Below are positions 47,337 through 57,190 of a stretch of DNA of 64,000 nt, in pieces. The position numbers and the translations under genes are program-made. Source of the DNA: Microbulbifer elongatus (lineage in GTDB: Bacteria > Pseudomonadota > Gammaproteobacteria > Pseudomonadales > Cellvibrionaceae). Each line of letters begins with the position of its first letter. The stretch's first letter is position 1. The DNA is taken from positions 3,698,501 to 3,762,500 of the forward strand of contig NZ_CP088953.1 of the NCBI RefSeq assembly GCF_021165935.1, written 5' to 3'. The notes under the pieces were generated by a model. It did no database searches and was not told the DNA's origin. It saw only the letters and a list, made by a program, of their open reading frames with translations.

Positions 47337-49085
47337 TCAGCGGTGCTTCGAGGAAGTAACCAGCTCCAGCGGCCGTGCGACTTTGGTGAGCGACGGCTCT
47401 GCGCTCTGCGCCGAATCCGCCGCTAGCGATTCCGAATACAGCTGGTATTTATTTTTGCCGTGGCGCTTGGCGTGGTACATCGCCATATCGGCTTTCTGCA
47501 GAACCCCTTCCAGGGTTTCTTCCCGCTCCTCTACCGCAACCACCCCCACGCTCATGGTGACGGTAACGAGGTTGTCGACAATTTTTACCGGTTGCGCCAC
47601 GGTATTCAGCAGTTTTTCTGCCAGGGTGCGATACGCCTTTTTACCTTTTACGCCACGCACCAATACACAGAATTCATCACCCCCGAGACGCGCGACAATA
47701 TCACCGCAGCGCATCACACTGAGCAGGCGCCGGGCGATAACACACAGCAGCTCGTCACCACCCTGGTGCCCCAGGGTGTCATTGACCTGCTTGAAATCGT
47801 CCAGATCAATAAAAAACAGAAAACACTGTTCACGCACATCTGCCGGCTGGTGTCGCGCAAGTTCCAGATGAAACTCCAGCTGCTCCAGCAGGCTGAGCCG
47901 ATTCGCCAGCCCCGTCAGACTATCGTGCATCGCAATCTGCTCCAGCTGAGCAGTCTTGCGCGTCACCATGTCATTCATGTCCTGCAGCTGATCGCAGACG
48001 GTCAGACCGGTGTTATCCAGCACATCCAGTTCATCGTATTTTTCCAGGCTTTTGTGCACCGGGCGAATCAACTGACGTGCATCGTCAAAGCGGCCATTGG
48101 TCAGCAGCGGCAGTGCCTGCGCCAGCCGTCGCAAACGTACGATCGGTCCCCACAGGGTGCCGGCGACTGCGGCACTGAAGATCAGTGCACCAAGCACCGA
48201 AAACAGCAGCAGTAACTGCAGCGAATCATCGATGTGCCCGACCTGGTCCGACACATCTTCAATAAATACAAACTGCGCGCCATCGTCCTCCGCGCCCACT
48301 GTCATGGTACGGATATCAAACTGGCGATTGTCCAGCTCGTACACCCGCGCGCGGTTATGCAGATTTTCAACAGCCGCCACCTCCCCGGCCAACTGCTTCA
48401 ATAAAGGCAACATTCGCTCGCGGGACGTGAGAGACAGCACTTCCCGCCCCCAACCCGGCAAGTAAGCGCCACTCCCGCCGCTCACGGGCACCGCGCGCAC
48501 CGCCGACAGAATACCGATGTCAGAACCACTCATTTCACGGAAACGCTGCAGTTGTTGCGCCAGCGGGCGCTCGATCTGCAGTACGTAATCCCCGCCGCGG
48601 GCGCGCATGGGCACGGACAGGCTCTGAACACAGCCCGGGTCACAGGCAACCCGCTCCAGTGGTTGGTTGCGCATCAATACCCGCGCGACCTGTTCCGCAC
48701 TCAGCTGACTGTAAGGCGCCCCCCAGCTCAATACCGGCTTGCTGTTGGCATCGTAGATTTTTAACGAGTGCAGATCCCAGCTCTGCTGAAGCAGTTCCCA
48801 TTGACGATCCAGCGCCTGCTGCAGTTCTTCCCGGGTGGAGATTCGCCCGCGCGGGCTGAGGGCAATCAGTTCTGCCAGCCGCGCCATTTCAAGACGGGAC
48901 TGCTGTAACAGGCCAGAGACCTGAAACTGAAAATTGAGGTGCCGATGTTCGCGATTTTTCGCCAGCAGAGACTGCAGGTTGCCGTTGCCGAGCAGGATAA
49001 AAAACAGGCACATTGCCACGACCAGCAGTGCGGAAAGCAGGCAGGCTTTGAAGCGCAAAGTGTTGACGTTTGCCTGAGGCAACAC
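47337..49085 (-). CDS. Membrane-bound diguanylate cyclase with periplasmic sensor domain
   Basis: 582 residues from GTG (AAGGGG about 8 nt upstream). TM helix 1 (about 10-30), a periplasmic domain of about 260 residues, TM helix 2 (about 293-315), a HAMP-like connector, and a GGDEF domain. The active site GGDEF (468-472) is intact and the RxxD inhibitory site is present (R459-CG-D462), so it should make c-di-GMP with product inhibition. The periplasmic domain has two cysteines (ERVACDPGCVQ) that might form a disulfide. Ligand unknown; no partner EAL protein adjacent. Confidence 0.92.
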   Translation of the reverse strand: MLPQANVNTLRFKACLLSALLVVAMCLFFILLGNGNLQSLLAKNREHRHLNFQFQVSGLLQQSRLEMARLAELIALSPRGRISTREELQQALDRQWELLQQSWDLHSLKIYDANSKPVLSWGAPYSQLSAEQVARVLMRNQPLERVACDPGCVQSLSVPMRARGGDYVLQIERPLAQQLQRFREMSGSDIGILSAVRAVPVSGGSGAYLPGWGREVLSLTSRERMLPLLKQLAGEVAAVENLHNRARVYELDNRQFDIRTMTVGAEDDGAQFVFIEDVSDQVGHIDDSLQLLLLFSVLGALIFSAAVAGTLWGPIVRLRRLAQALPLLTNGRFDDARQLIRPVHKSLEKYDELDVLDNTGLTVCDQLQDMNDMVTRKTAQLEQIAMHDSLTGLANRLSLLEQLEFHLELARHQPADVREQCFLFFIDLDDFKQVNDTLGHQGGDELLCVIARRLLSVMRCGDIVARLGGDEFCVLVRGVKGKKAYRTLAEKLLNTVAQPVKIVDNLVTVTMSVGVVAVEEREETLEGVLQKADMAMYHAKRHGKNKYQLYSESLAADSAQSAEPSLTKVARPLELVTSSKHR

Positions 49086-49577
49086 GGTGAGTCCCCTTAA
49101 TTCCCTGGGTCTATGGCTGTACGCAACTCCGGCAACAGCTTCTTATCAATCATTGAGTATGGCGCAAATCTTCAGGCCAGCCCGCTCAGGCGCATGCGCA
49201 CAGACAAAAATAGCGCCACAATGCCAAAAACAGGATTTATGTCACAAAATTGTCCCGCTTTCAGCATAAGTTTGACCGCATAGTGCCCCAATTGCCCACA
49301 CACACTGCGGTTGCTAAGATGCGCGCCTTCTGGCAACCGGTATTACCCCACCGCCCGTGCTTGTCTCTCTTACGCTGCGGTGCCGGTAACTGGGCATGTT
49401 CACTCTGCCACACCATTATTACCGAATGCCGAACGCAGGAATCGCCGGTCACCGGCCTGCGCGTCCCGCGAACTTAGACGGATCCGCTTTCCCGATCCAC
49501 TTTGCTACTTTTGAGCGTTCGCGTTTACCGGCAATACTCCGGCAAGCGCCGTCAGCGTTTACAGGAATCCAACCACC
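49086..49577. other. Divergent intergenic region before gcvP
   Basis: 492 nt between the diguanylate cyclase and gcvP. A glycine riboswitch was looked for (tandem aptamer cores) and not found. Nothing else is recognisable. Confidence 0.4.
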
Positions 49578-52469
49578 ATGACCCAACCTTCCCTCAAGCA
49601 GTTGGAACAGCACGACGCCTTTATCCGCCGCCATATTGGCCCGGACGCCGCGCAGACTCAGGCCATGCTCGACACCCTCGGCGTCGCTACCCTGGATGAA
49701 CTGATTGCAAAGACCGTGCCCGCCGCCATTCGCAAGTCCGATGATCTTGCCCTGGCCGATGCGGTGGACGAGCAGGAAGCGCTGGCGGAACTGAAAGCCC
49801 TGGCCCAACGCAACAAGATCTTCCGTACCTTTATCGGTATGGGTTACCACGACACCATCACGCCCAATGTCATCCTGCGCAATGTGCTGGAAAATCCGGG
49901 CTGGTACACCGCCTACACCCCCTACCAGCCGGAAATCGCCCAGGGCCGTCTGGAAGGCCTGCTGAACTTCCAGCAGATGATCATGGATCTCACCGGTATG
50001 GAACTGGCCAATGCCTCCATGCTGGACGAAGGCACCGCCGCGGCGGAAGCCATGGCCATGTGTAAGCGCCAGGCCAAGCGCAACAAGTCCAACGTCTTTT
50101 TTGTGGACGCAGACTGCCACCCGCAGACGATCGCGGTGGTACAGACCCGCGCCGAACACTTCGGCTTTGAGGTGGTGGTGGGTAACCCGGAAAGCGACCT
50201 GCCGAAAGAACTGTTCGGCGCCCTGTTCCAGTACCCGGGTTCCACTGGTGTGGTACGCGACCTCACCGACCTGATCGCCAAGGTGCACGAGGCCAACGCC
50301 CTGGTCACCGTCGCCGCGGATCTTATGAGCCTGGTCGCCCTGAAAGCCCCGGGCACCATGGGTGCAGACGTGGTGGTGGGTTGCAACCAGCGCTTCGGTA
50401 TCCCCATGGGTTATGGCGGCCCCCACGCCGGTTTCTTCGCCTTCCGCGAAGCCTACAAGCGCTCCGCACCTGGCCGCATCATCGGCGTATCCGTCGACAG
50501 CAAAGGCAAGCGCGCCCTGCGCATGGCCATGCAGACCCGGGAGCAGCATATCCGCCGCGAGAAGGCCAACTCCAACATCTGTACCTCCCAGGTACTGCTG
50601 GCGGTCATGAGCGCCTTTTACGCGATCTATCACGGCCCCGAAGGCCTGAAAACCATCGCCGCGCGCATCCAACGCCTCACCGATATTCTCGCCGCCGGCC
50701 TGAAAGAAAAGGGCCTGGATCTCACCCATGACAGCTGGTTCGATACCCTCACCGTTGCCGTGGGTGACAAGCAGTCTGAAATTTTTGATCGCGCCATCGC
50801 CGCAGAAATCAATCTGCGCAAAGTGGGCAGTGACGCGCTGGGCATCAGCCTGAACGAAACCACCAAGCTGACGGACGTATCCGAACTGCTGAACATTTTT
50901 GTCGGCGGCGACCACGGGCTGGACCTGGACAAGATCGACAGCGGACTGTCTGCCAAAGGCGTAGCCGGCGTACCGGCGAACCTGCAGCGCGACACCGAAT
51001 TCATGACCCATCCGGTGTTCAACACGCATCATTCCGAAACCGAAATGCTGCGCTACCTGAAAACCCTGGAGTCCAAAGACATCGCCCTGAACCACAGCAT
51101 GATTCCGCTGGGTTCCTGCACCATGAAACTGAACGCCACCGCGGAAATGATCCCGGTGACCTGGCCGGAATTCGGCAAGCTGCACCCGTTTGCCCCGGCC
51201 GATCAGGCCGAAGGCTACCGCGCGATGTTCACGCAGCTGGAAGCCATGCTGGCGGAATGTACCGGTTACGACGCCGTGAGCCTGCAGCCGAACGCCGGCT
51301 CCCAGGGTGAGTACGCGGGCCTCGTCGCGATCAAGAAATACCTGGAAGCCAAAGGTGAAGGCCAGCGCGATATCTGCCTGATCCCCGCCTCTGCCCACGG
51401 TACCAACCCCGCCTCCGCGATGATGGTGAGCATGAAGGTGGTTGTGGTTGCCTGTGACAATAAGGGCAACGTGGACGTGACCGACCTGAAAGCGAAGATC
51501 GAAGAACACGGCGACCGCATCGCCGCGCTGATGGTCACCTACCCGTCCACCCACGGTGTATTCGAGGAAGGTATTCGCGAGATCTGCGAGCTGGTCCACA
51601 ACGCTGGCGGCCAGGTGTATATCGACGGCGCCAACATGAACGCGCTGATTGGTGTCGCGGCTCCGGGCAAGTTCGGTGGTGACGTATCCCACCTGAACCT
51701 GCACAAGACCTTCTGTATCCCCCACGGTGGCGGCGGCCCCGGCATGGGTCCGATCGCCGTCGGCGAACACCTGAAGCCCTACCTGGCCGGTCACCCGGTG
51801 ACCGAGGTACCGGGCAACGATCCGGTCAACGGCACCATTTCCGCAGCCCCCTGGGGCTCTGCCAGTATCCTGCCGATCAGCTGGATGTATATCCGTATGA
51901 TGGGTAAACAGGGCATGAAGCTGGCCACCGAGACCGCAATCCTGAACGCCAACTATGTGGCCAAGAAGCTGAGCGAGCACTACCCATTGCTGTACAAAGG
52001 CAGCAACGGTTTTATCGCCCACGAATGTCTGATCGACCTGCGTCCGCTGAAGGAAGCCAGTGGCATCACCGAAGAAGACATTGCCAAGCGCCTGATGGAT
52101 TTCGGTTTCCACGCGCCCACCATGTCCTTCCCGGTAGCCGGCACCCTGATGATCGAGCCCACAGAGTCCGAAGCCCAGGAAGAACTGGACCGCTTCGTGG
52201 AAGCCATGGCGACCATTCGCCAGGAAGCGGAAGACGTGGCCAGCGGCAAATACTCTGCAGAGGACAACCCCCTGCACAATGCGCCCCATACCCAGGACGA
52301 CGTGATGACCGACGACTGGACCCACCCCTACAGCCGCGAAGTCGCCGGCCGCCCGGCGGCCTGGCTGAAGCACCACAAGGTGTGGCCCGCGTCGAACCGT
52401 ATCGACAATGTGTATGGGGACCGCAACCTGATCTGCTCCTGCCCACCGGTTGAGAGTTATATGGACTGA
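49578..52469 (+). CDS. gcvP: Glycine dehydrogenase (decarboxylating), P protein
   Basis: PLP enzyme that decarboxylates glycine and transfers the aminomethyl group to lipoyl GcvH. It is the long single-chain form, 963 residues, combining both halves that some bacteria encode separately. N-terminal [33 protein letters not shown], the PLP lysine K710 ([20 protein letters not shown]), and C-terminal RNLICSCPP are present. gcvT and gcvH are not adjacent. CAGGAATCC precedes the ATG. Confidence 0.97.
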   Translation: MTQPSLKQLEQHDAFIRRHIGPDAAQTQAMLDTLGVATLDELIAKTVPAAIRKSDDLALADAVDEQEALAELKALAQRNKIFRTFIGMGYHDTITPNVILRNVLENPGWYTAYTPYQPEIAQGRLEGLLNFQQMIMDLTGMELANASMLDEGTAAAEAMAMCKRQAKRNKSNVFFVDADCHPQTIAVVQTRAEHFGFEVVVGNPESDLPKELFGALFQYPGSTGVVRDLTDLIAKVHEANALVTVAADLMSLVALKAPGTMGADVVVGCNQRFGIPMGYGGPHAGFFAFREAYKRSAPGRIIGVSVDSKGKRALRMAMQTREQHIRREKANSNICTSQVLLAVMSAFYAIYHGPEGLKTIAARIQRLTDILAAGLKEKGLDLTHDSWFDTLTVAVGDKQSEIFDRAIAAEINLRKVGSDALGISLNETTKLTDVSELLNIFVGGDHGLDLDKIDSGLSAKGVAGVPANLQRDTEFMTHPVFNTHHSETEMLRYLKTLESKDIALNHSMIPLGSCTMKLNATAEMIPVTWPEFGKLHPFAPADQAEGYRAMFTQLEAMLAECTGYDAVSLQPNAGSQGEYAGLVAIKKYLEAKGEGQRDICLIPASAHGTNPASAMMVSMKVVVVACDNKGNVDVTDLKAKIEEHGDRIAALMVTYPSTHGVFEEGIREICELVHNAGGQVYIDGANMNALIGVAAPGKFGGDVSHLNLHKTFCIPHGGGGPGMGPIAVGEHLKPYLAGHPVTEVPGNDPVNGTISAAPWGSASILPISWMYIRMMGKQGMKLATETAILNANYVAKKLSEHYPLLYKGSNGFIAHECLIDLRPLKEASGITEEDIAKRLMDFGFHAPTMSFPVAGTLMIEPTESEAQEELDRFVEAMATIRQEAEDVASGKYSAEDNPLHNAPHTQDDVMTDDWTHPYSREVAGRPAAWLKHHKVWPASNRIDNVYGDRNLICSCPPVESYMD

Positions 52470-52487
52470 GTCCGGGACGACAGGCAC

Positions 52488-52518
52488 AAAAAAGCCGGAG
52501 CATTGCTCCGGCTTTTTT
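52488..52518. terminator. Strong bidirectional terminator after gcvP
   Basis: A 13-bp complementary stem including the flanking A/T runs (GCCGGAG/CTCCGGC core, 5-nt loop), between convergent gcvP and the first MHYT gene. Confidence 0.93.
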
Positions 52519-52554
52519 GTTTGCGCTGTCCCGTCTTGAAATAGCACAAAATAA

Positions 52555-53289
52555 TTATGCGGGGACTAACGGACGATTCCGGTACCAGTGATTGACCCGC
52601 AGTGCCAGCGCGATGATGCCGATACTGATCACCACCGTCGCCATGGTCAGGTATTCACTACTGAGCGCCCCCAAAAAACCGGATTCGGGAACGGTGTCCG
52701 TGTGCTGATAGCTGGCCGCCGCCATCCCCGTGTAATGCATCCCGCACACCGCAACCCCCATCACCAGTGCACTGCCAAATTTTTGCCAGGAGCCATGCAG
52801 ATGGAACGCCATCCACAGCGCCGCAAATGACGCCGCCACCGCGATAAGCACGGAAATAAGCAGAATATTCAGGTCATACTCGATTTCCGCCGGCATCAGC
52901 ATGGCGTCCATCCCCATGTAATGCATGCCAGCCACCGCGCCCCCCATAAACACAGAGGTAGGCATCAGCTTTTCCAGGGTAAAACGACGCGCGCCGAGAA
53001 TCGCGAGGCCCGCAGTACAGGCGGCTACCGCAATGACGACTGAGAGCAGAGTTTTAAACACGTCGTAAGACATGGGCATATGCGACTCGAGCGCCAGCAT
53101 ACCCACAAAATGCATGGACCAGATAGCACCCCCGCCCATCGCCAGACCGGCAAAAGCGATAGCCCGCCAACGGTCGGCCTGGAGAATCGCCTCGCGGATA
53201 CCGGTTACCAGTTGCAGCGCCGCAAAGGACCCCAAAACGGAAATTGCGTAAGACAGAATAACCAGTGGCAGGCTGTACTGATCAAGCAT
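52555..53289 (-). CDS. Stand-alone MHYT-domain membrane sensor, copy 1
   Basis: 244-residue integral membrane protein of about seven helices. It carries the three MHYT repeats: MHFVGM (59), MHYMGM (122) and MHYTGM (184). These Met/His motifs are predicted in the family to bind a metal such as copper and to sense gases (O2, CO, NO). Unlike characterised members it has no GGDEF/EAL or kinase output domain; the protein ends shortly after helix 7. Its paralogue lies upstream on the same strand (192-nt gap). Confidence 0.9.
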   Translation of the reverse strand: MLDQYSLPLVILSYAISVLGSFAALQLVTGIREAILQADRWRAIAFAGLAMGGGAIWSMHFVGMLALESHMPMSYDVFKTLLSVVIAVAACTAGLAILGARRFTLEKLMPTSVFMGGAVAGMHYMGMDAMLMPAEIEYDLNILLISVLIAVAASFAALWMAFHLHGSWQKFGSALVMGVAVCGMHYTGMAAASYQHTDTVPESGFLGALSSEYLTMATVVISIGIIALALRVNHWYRNRPLVPA

Positions 53290-53481
53290 TAAGTTTTCTC
53301 CCTAAAAATTAGTGCCAAGGCAAAAAGCCGCGGATTATAGGGAGGGCAAAATGTGACCGTCGGGCCTTAACAGTTCTTTACACTAAACTGGTCGACCAGA
53401 TGATCGCGATGCCAGTAAGACGATATTTGCGCCAGATCCGGAGCATGGCTCCGGCGAATTAGGCTGAGAAGTTAGCGACAG

Positions 53482-54219
53482 TCAGATCGCGAGCTCTTCC
53501 CGCTGGCGACGGCGGTGGCTGCCAATGGCCAGGGTCAGCACCAACGAAGTGGTCACAACCAGAAAGATGCTGATACCCAGATATTCACCGCCCAGCGAGC
53601 CGGCAAACCAGGCCTCATTGACAATATTGGTGTGCTCATAGCGCGCGGCCGCCATACCGGTATAGTGCATGCCGCAAACAGCCACACCCATGAGCAGGGA
53701 ACTACCGATCATCTGTAACTTGCCGCGCATATGGAATGCCATCCACAGAGCGGCACAGGATGCGACTACACCGATAATTACGGAGATAATCAGGATGTTC
53801 AGGTTATAGGAAACCTCCATCGGCATAATCATTGCCGCCATGCCCATATAATGCATTCCCGCGACACCACACCCCATAAAGATACCGGCCGGTAAAAGCT
53901 TATCAAAACTGAATAATCCAATACCGGCAATACCAAGGCCAATAGAGCAGGCAGCCATCGCAATCACTGCGGACAATACTGTCAAGAATACATCGTAGGT
54001 AACCGGCATCCCCATGTCATACGCCAACATGGCAATAAAATGCATTGTCCAGATAGCACCGCCGCCCATCGCGGCACCGGCTTTTATAATTGCCTTTTTC
54101 TTTTCTGCTTCATCCTGCGCAGCGGGAATTGCCACTGCCAACTGTAAAGCGGTAAACGAACCTAATACCGCCACCAGAAACGAAAGTCCTACCAGTACTG
54201 GATTGTATTCTGCGACCAT
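53482..54219 (-). CDS. Stand-alone MHYT-domain membrane sensor, copy 2
   Basis: 245 residues, clearly paralogous to copy 1 along the full length with identical motif spacing. Motif 1 is MHFIAM (59), where the usual Gly is Ala, while MHYMGM (122) and MHYTGM (184) are standard. Seven helices, no output domain. It sits 68 nt downstream of the ACT/V4R gene, so the three may form one unit. A tandem duplication with divergence is the simplest origin. Confidence 0.9.
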   Translation of the reverse strand: MVAEYNPVLVGLSFLVAVLGSFTALQLAVAIPAAQDEAEKKKAIIKAGAAMGGGAIWTMHFIAMLAYDMGMPVTYDVFLTVLSAVIAMAACSIGLGIAGIGLFSFDKLLPAGIFMGCGVAGMHYMGMAAMIMPMEVSYNLNILIISVIIGVVASCAALWMAFHMRGKLQMIGSSLLMGVAVCGMHYTGMAAARYEHTNIVNEAWFAGSLGGEYLGISIFLVVTTSLVLTLAIGSHRRRQREELAI

Positions 54220-54286
54220 TTCCCTTCCCCATCTTAGGATTTATTTTTCGATCAAATAAGCAACCAACCACCCTGTTAAGAACCGG

Positions 54287-55096
54287 TCAATCAACCACTT
54301 CAAACACACATTCAGATGCACCCTCACTCCGACACTGCACTTCTCGCACCACCACCCGGCTACTTGCGCCCGATTCGTGCAGCAGGCCCTGCAGGAAGCC
54401 ACAGAAGAAATCGCCATTGCGGCAGTGTGACCCCGGAAGACAGAATGGATTGTTTTTCACGTGCACCGCAAAATCGTGCGTTTCCGCGGGTAGCAAGGCG
54501 CGCAGAGCCGGTTGCGCAATCTGGCGCAGCGCACTTTTTAGATCCAGCTGGCCGCCCAGAGCGTAATCCCGCTTGTAGACCCAGGCTCCAACCCGCACGC
54601 CGATAAATTTCAGACTGGGGCCCCACTGGGCATCGCTGACCTGCTGCTGTAGCTCCAGGAGTTGAGGAAAAATTTTCGGATAGCTTTTCGCCAGCTTGGG
54701 TAACACCGGTTCAACGATGCTGATATCCGGTGTGGATGTGGCAGGCTTTCGACGCGGCGCGGGGGGCGTCTGTGCCGGTCTGGGCGCCGCTGCTGGGCTC
54801 CTACGCGCGGTCCCCCGTGCGGCCGGAGATGGAGCCGCACTCGTAGCAGGAGTCGTTTGCACCGCAGGAGCGTGGTCGGCTTCAAATCCGGTCACCAGGG
54901 GATGAGAGCTCAACTGATCTTCAAGCTCCAAAAGCCGGCTCCGGTCCCCGCTCAACTTCAACCACAATTGCACTCCGCTCGGAGTCGACATCATGCGCTG
55001 ACGATGCAGGGTAAAACCGCACGCAATAACAACACTCCCCATTTCCCGCAATAAGCCATCTTTGATGTCAGAAAATACAGTTACTTCAATATCCAT
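54287..55096 (-). CDS. ACT-like plus V4R-like two-domain protein
   Basis: 269-residue soluble protein with two domains not usually joined. N-terminal ACT-like beta-alpha region (1-75; MDIEVTVFSDIKDGLLREMGSV), a Pro/Ala-rich linker (about 76-123), and a C-terminal domain with the V4R/4VR pattern (about 160-269): G-V-R-V-G, then the cysteines C219, C225, C232 (NPFCLPGSHCRNGDFFC) and the final CxSEGxSEC (C255, C263). V4R domains bind small hydrophobic molecules; the Cys set suggests a metal site. It precedes two MHYT genes on the same strand, hinting at a signalling role. The ACT call is less certain than V4R. Confidence 0.65.
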   Translation of the reverse strand: MDIEVTVFSDIKDGLLREMGSVVIACGFTLHRQRMMSTPSGVQLWLKLSGDRSRLLELEDQLSSHPLVTGFEADHAPAVQTTPATSAAPSPAARGTARRSPAAAPRPAQTPPAPRRKPATSTPDISIVEPVLPKLAKSYPKIFPQLLELQQQVSDAQWGPSLKFIGVRVGAWVYKRDYALGGQLDLKSALRQIAQPALRALLPAETHDFAVHVKNNPFCLPGSHCRNGDFFCGFLQGLLHESGASSRVVVREVQCRSEGASECVFEVVD

Positions 55097-55710
55097 ATTG
55101 CCGCCTGTTTCTTTTAATAATCTTTTTACTTCACGCTAATCGCTATTTTTGTTACTGCGTCCGGTAATGACACAAGGCCATACCTGTGACCGGAAAATAC
55201 GTTCGATTCAAAAGAAATGACTTTACGGTGTTAACCAGCTCACTAATTTAATAATTAGTTATAGCACTTATTTCCTATTTTTTAGTCCGCGCTTTATCGG
55301 TCGTCAAATGAGAGGAAAAAAGCGGCGAGCGAGGTAATGATCGGCCGATAAAACCGAATATGACCAGACAGTCCAAGTTGACTTTCTATTAGCTACAAAT
55401 AGCTACAAATGGTTCAAGTGGCAGCAAATTAATTAAAATAGCGCCACTTTTGTAAATTGAGACGCCGCAAAAAATGGCAAAAAAATAATTAAAAAAATAT
55501 GAAAGCCGCGAAATCATCCTAAGGAGTGGACCGGAATGAAATTCGGGAGATAGAAATGCCCGTCTCAGGCAAACGAAATGACAATAATGGTAATAGCTTT
55601 TGGCTATCAGCCTCTTCCCACAGACGCGATCTGAACGCCACCTGCTCATTAATCGAACAGGCTTTAACCTGCCGTCAGGCAAACTAGTTAATCACTCCTC
55701 AGTACGGGGG
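55097..55710. other. A+T-rich intergenic region with no recognised gene
   Basis: 614 nt, clearly A+T-rich between about 55240 and 55560, with a tandem TAGCTACAAA pair near 55390-55409. It must contain the promoter of the ACT/V4R-MHYT unit. A reverse-strand reading of 97 codons has no similarity, so I do not call it. Confidence 0.5.
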
Positions 55711-56103
55711 TCACCTGACAACGGGGTCGCGGCACTCGCCTCTCACCTCACCACCCAGCTGTGAAACCGCGCGATCGATCACGAAATACCCATCCCGGCA
55801 AAAGCCGGTTTCCTTCAGTTTCAATTCCAGTGCGTAATCAAAGTTCACACGCTGCCCGCGCCCGGCACGCCCCCGCCCGAGATCCTGTTGTCGCACCATT
55901 CCGCCGCGCGTTTGCGGGCTTTCGGTATAAGGGCCACGCAGTTGCGGGGCGGCCATCTCCAGGGTGTAGGTAAAACGCTTGGACCCATTGGCCGCTACCT
56001 CCGTATGAAAAGATTCTTTCAGGCCCGGATTGGGTGCAGTGGGTTCACTGGCACAACCGGCCAAAATCAAAGCGGAACATGCGATTGCACAACGAGTAAC
56101 CAA
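55711..56103 (-). CDS. Small lipoprotein of unknown function
   Basis: 130 residues from a TTG start at 56101-56103 (GGGGG five nt upstream), giving a compact signal peptide with lipobox LILAGCAS. The mature part is beta-like with two cysteines (GFCRDGYFV and GECRD) near the C-terminus, probably a disulfide. No family recognised. It is downstream of purU on the same strand and ends near the A+T-rich region. Confidence 0.65.
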   Translation of the reverse strand: MVTRCAIACSALILAGCASEPTAPNPGLKESFHTEVAANGSKRFTYTLEMAAPQLRGPYTESPQTRGGMVRQQDLGRGRAGRGQRVNFDYALELKLKETGFCRDGYFVIDRAVSQLGGEVRGECRDPVVR

Positions 56104-56183
56104 GTTAGCCCCCAATTCAAAAGTATCTCGACAACCTTCATGCCGGACCCGTTCCGGATTCCGGCTCCAATACAGCACATGCA

Positions 56184-56206
56184 CTGTGCTGTGCTGTGCT
56201 GTGCTG
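56184..56206. repeat. Pentanucleotide tract (CTGTG)4 plus CTG
   Basis: Four and a half perfect CTGTG units between purU and the small lipoprotein, about 80 nt upstream of the lipoprotein start. Possible slippage site. Confidence 0.85.
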
Positions 56207-56242
56207 AATACCGGCCTTCACCGACATGGCACAAATAAACGA

Positions 56243-57079
56243 CTATTTAAACACCACGGTGCGGTTCCCGTGAATAAACACCCTTTCTTCCAGCACCAGC
56301 TGCAATGCCCGGCTCAACACCTGTTTTTCCACATCCCGGCCAGCGCTGGCCATGGACTCCGCTGAGTAGCCGTGGTCCACATGGATAATATCCTGCTCAA
56401 TGATCGGCCCCTCATCCAGATCATCGGTAACAAAGTGCGCCGTGGCACCGATGATTTTCACACCGCGCTCAAACGCCTGCTGATACGGCTTCGCGCCAAT
56501 AAATGCAGGGAGAAAAGAGTGGTGGATATTGATAATGCGGCTCTGGAAATGCGCAACGAACTGCGGAGTAAGTACCCGCATATACTTGGCCAGGATCAGG
56601 TAATCCGGCGCGTACCGGTCTACCAGTTCAACCACCTGCGCCTCGTGCTCAGCCCGCTCCAGGTTATCGGCAGGAACCCAGTGAAATGGGATATCGAACT
56701 TTTCCACCAGCGGCTGCAGCACTTGGTGGTTACCAATCACCGCGGCGATCTCCACATCCAGAGCACCGGAGTAGCACTTCATCAGAATGTCGCCCAGGCA
56801 ATGTGATTCCTTGGTGACCATCAATACCAGCCGTTTGCGCCCGCTGGCTACCAGCTTACGGGTTGCGCCTTCGGGTAATGTCAGGTCCAGATCTTCCAGT
56901 AGCGTCGCATCGTTGAAAATGCCTTCCAGCGCAGTGCGCATAAAAAACCGGCCCTGGGCCCGATCGACAAACTCGTCATTCTTAATGATATTCAGCTGGT
57001 GCTTGTAGCAGATGTTGGTGATCTTGGCGATCAGGCCCTTCGCATCGGGGCAATCCGTTAGCAGTATCTTCTTTTCCAT
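56243..57079 (-). CDS. purU: Formyltetrahydrofolate deformylase
   Basis: Hydrolyses 10-formyl-THF to THF and formate, balancing one-carbon units; functionally related to glycine cleavage (gcvP in this window). 278 residues from the ATG at 57077-57079. N-terminal ACT domain (EKKILLTDCPDAKGLIAKITNICYKH) and C-terminal formyltransferase domain with NIHHSFLPAFIGAKPY and DDLDEGPIIEQD. Divergent from pepQ, gap about 110 nt. Confidence 0.95.
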   Translation of the reverse strand: MEKKILLTDCPDAKGLIAKITNICYKHQLNIIKNDEFVDRAQGRFFMRTALEGIFNDATLLEDLDLTLPEGATRKLVASGRKRLVLMVTKESHCLGDILMKCYSGALDVEIAAVIGNHQVLQPLVEKFDIPFHWVPADNLERAEHEAQVVELVDRYAPDYLILAKYMRVLTPQFVAHFQSRIINIHHSFLPAFIGAKPYQQAFERGVKIIGATAHFVTDDLDEGPIIEQDIIHVDHGYSAESMASAGRDVEKQVLSRALQLVLEERVFIHGNRTVVFK

Positions 57080-57190
57080 CGTCAAAAATCAGACTAATTG
57101 TTCAGAGGGCTGACTATACACTATGCGCATACCTGTACCTGCCTAACAGGACAAACTTTACACAATTTCGGGGTTAGAACCGGGAGATTT

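Noticed and set aside
49270..49577. Possible glycine riboswitch before gcvP
   Set aside because: I found no aptamer core sequence or tandem arrangement.
49449..52547. 1032-codon minus-strand reading opposite gcvP
   Set aside because: Codon composition (His/Val/Gly-rich) is typical of an antisense shadow; gcvP is complete on the other strand.
53438..53454. Small CCGGAGC/GCTCCGG hairpin after the second MHYT gene
   Set aside because: No T-run; cannot be called a terminator with confidence.
55389..55682. 97-codon reverse-strand reading in the A+T-rich intergenic region
   Set aside because: No ribosome-binding site, no family pattern; it looks like chance in a non-coding region.
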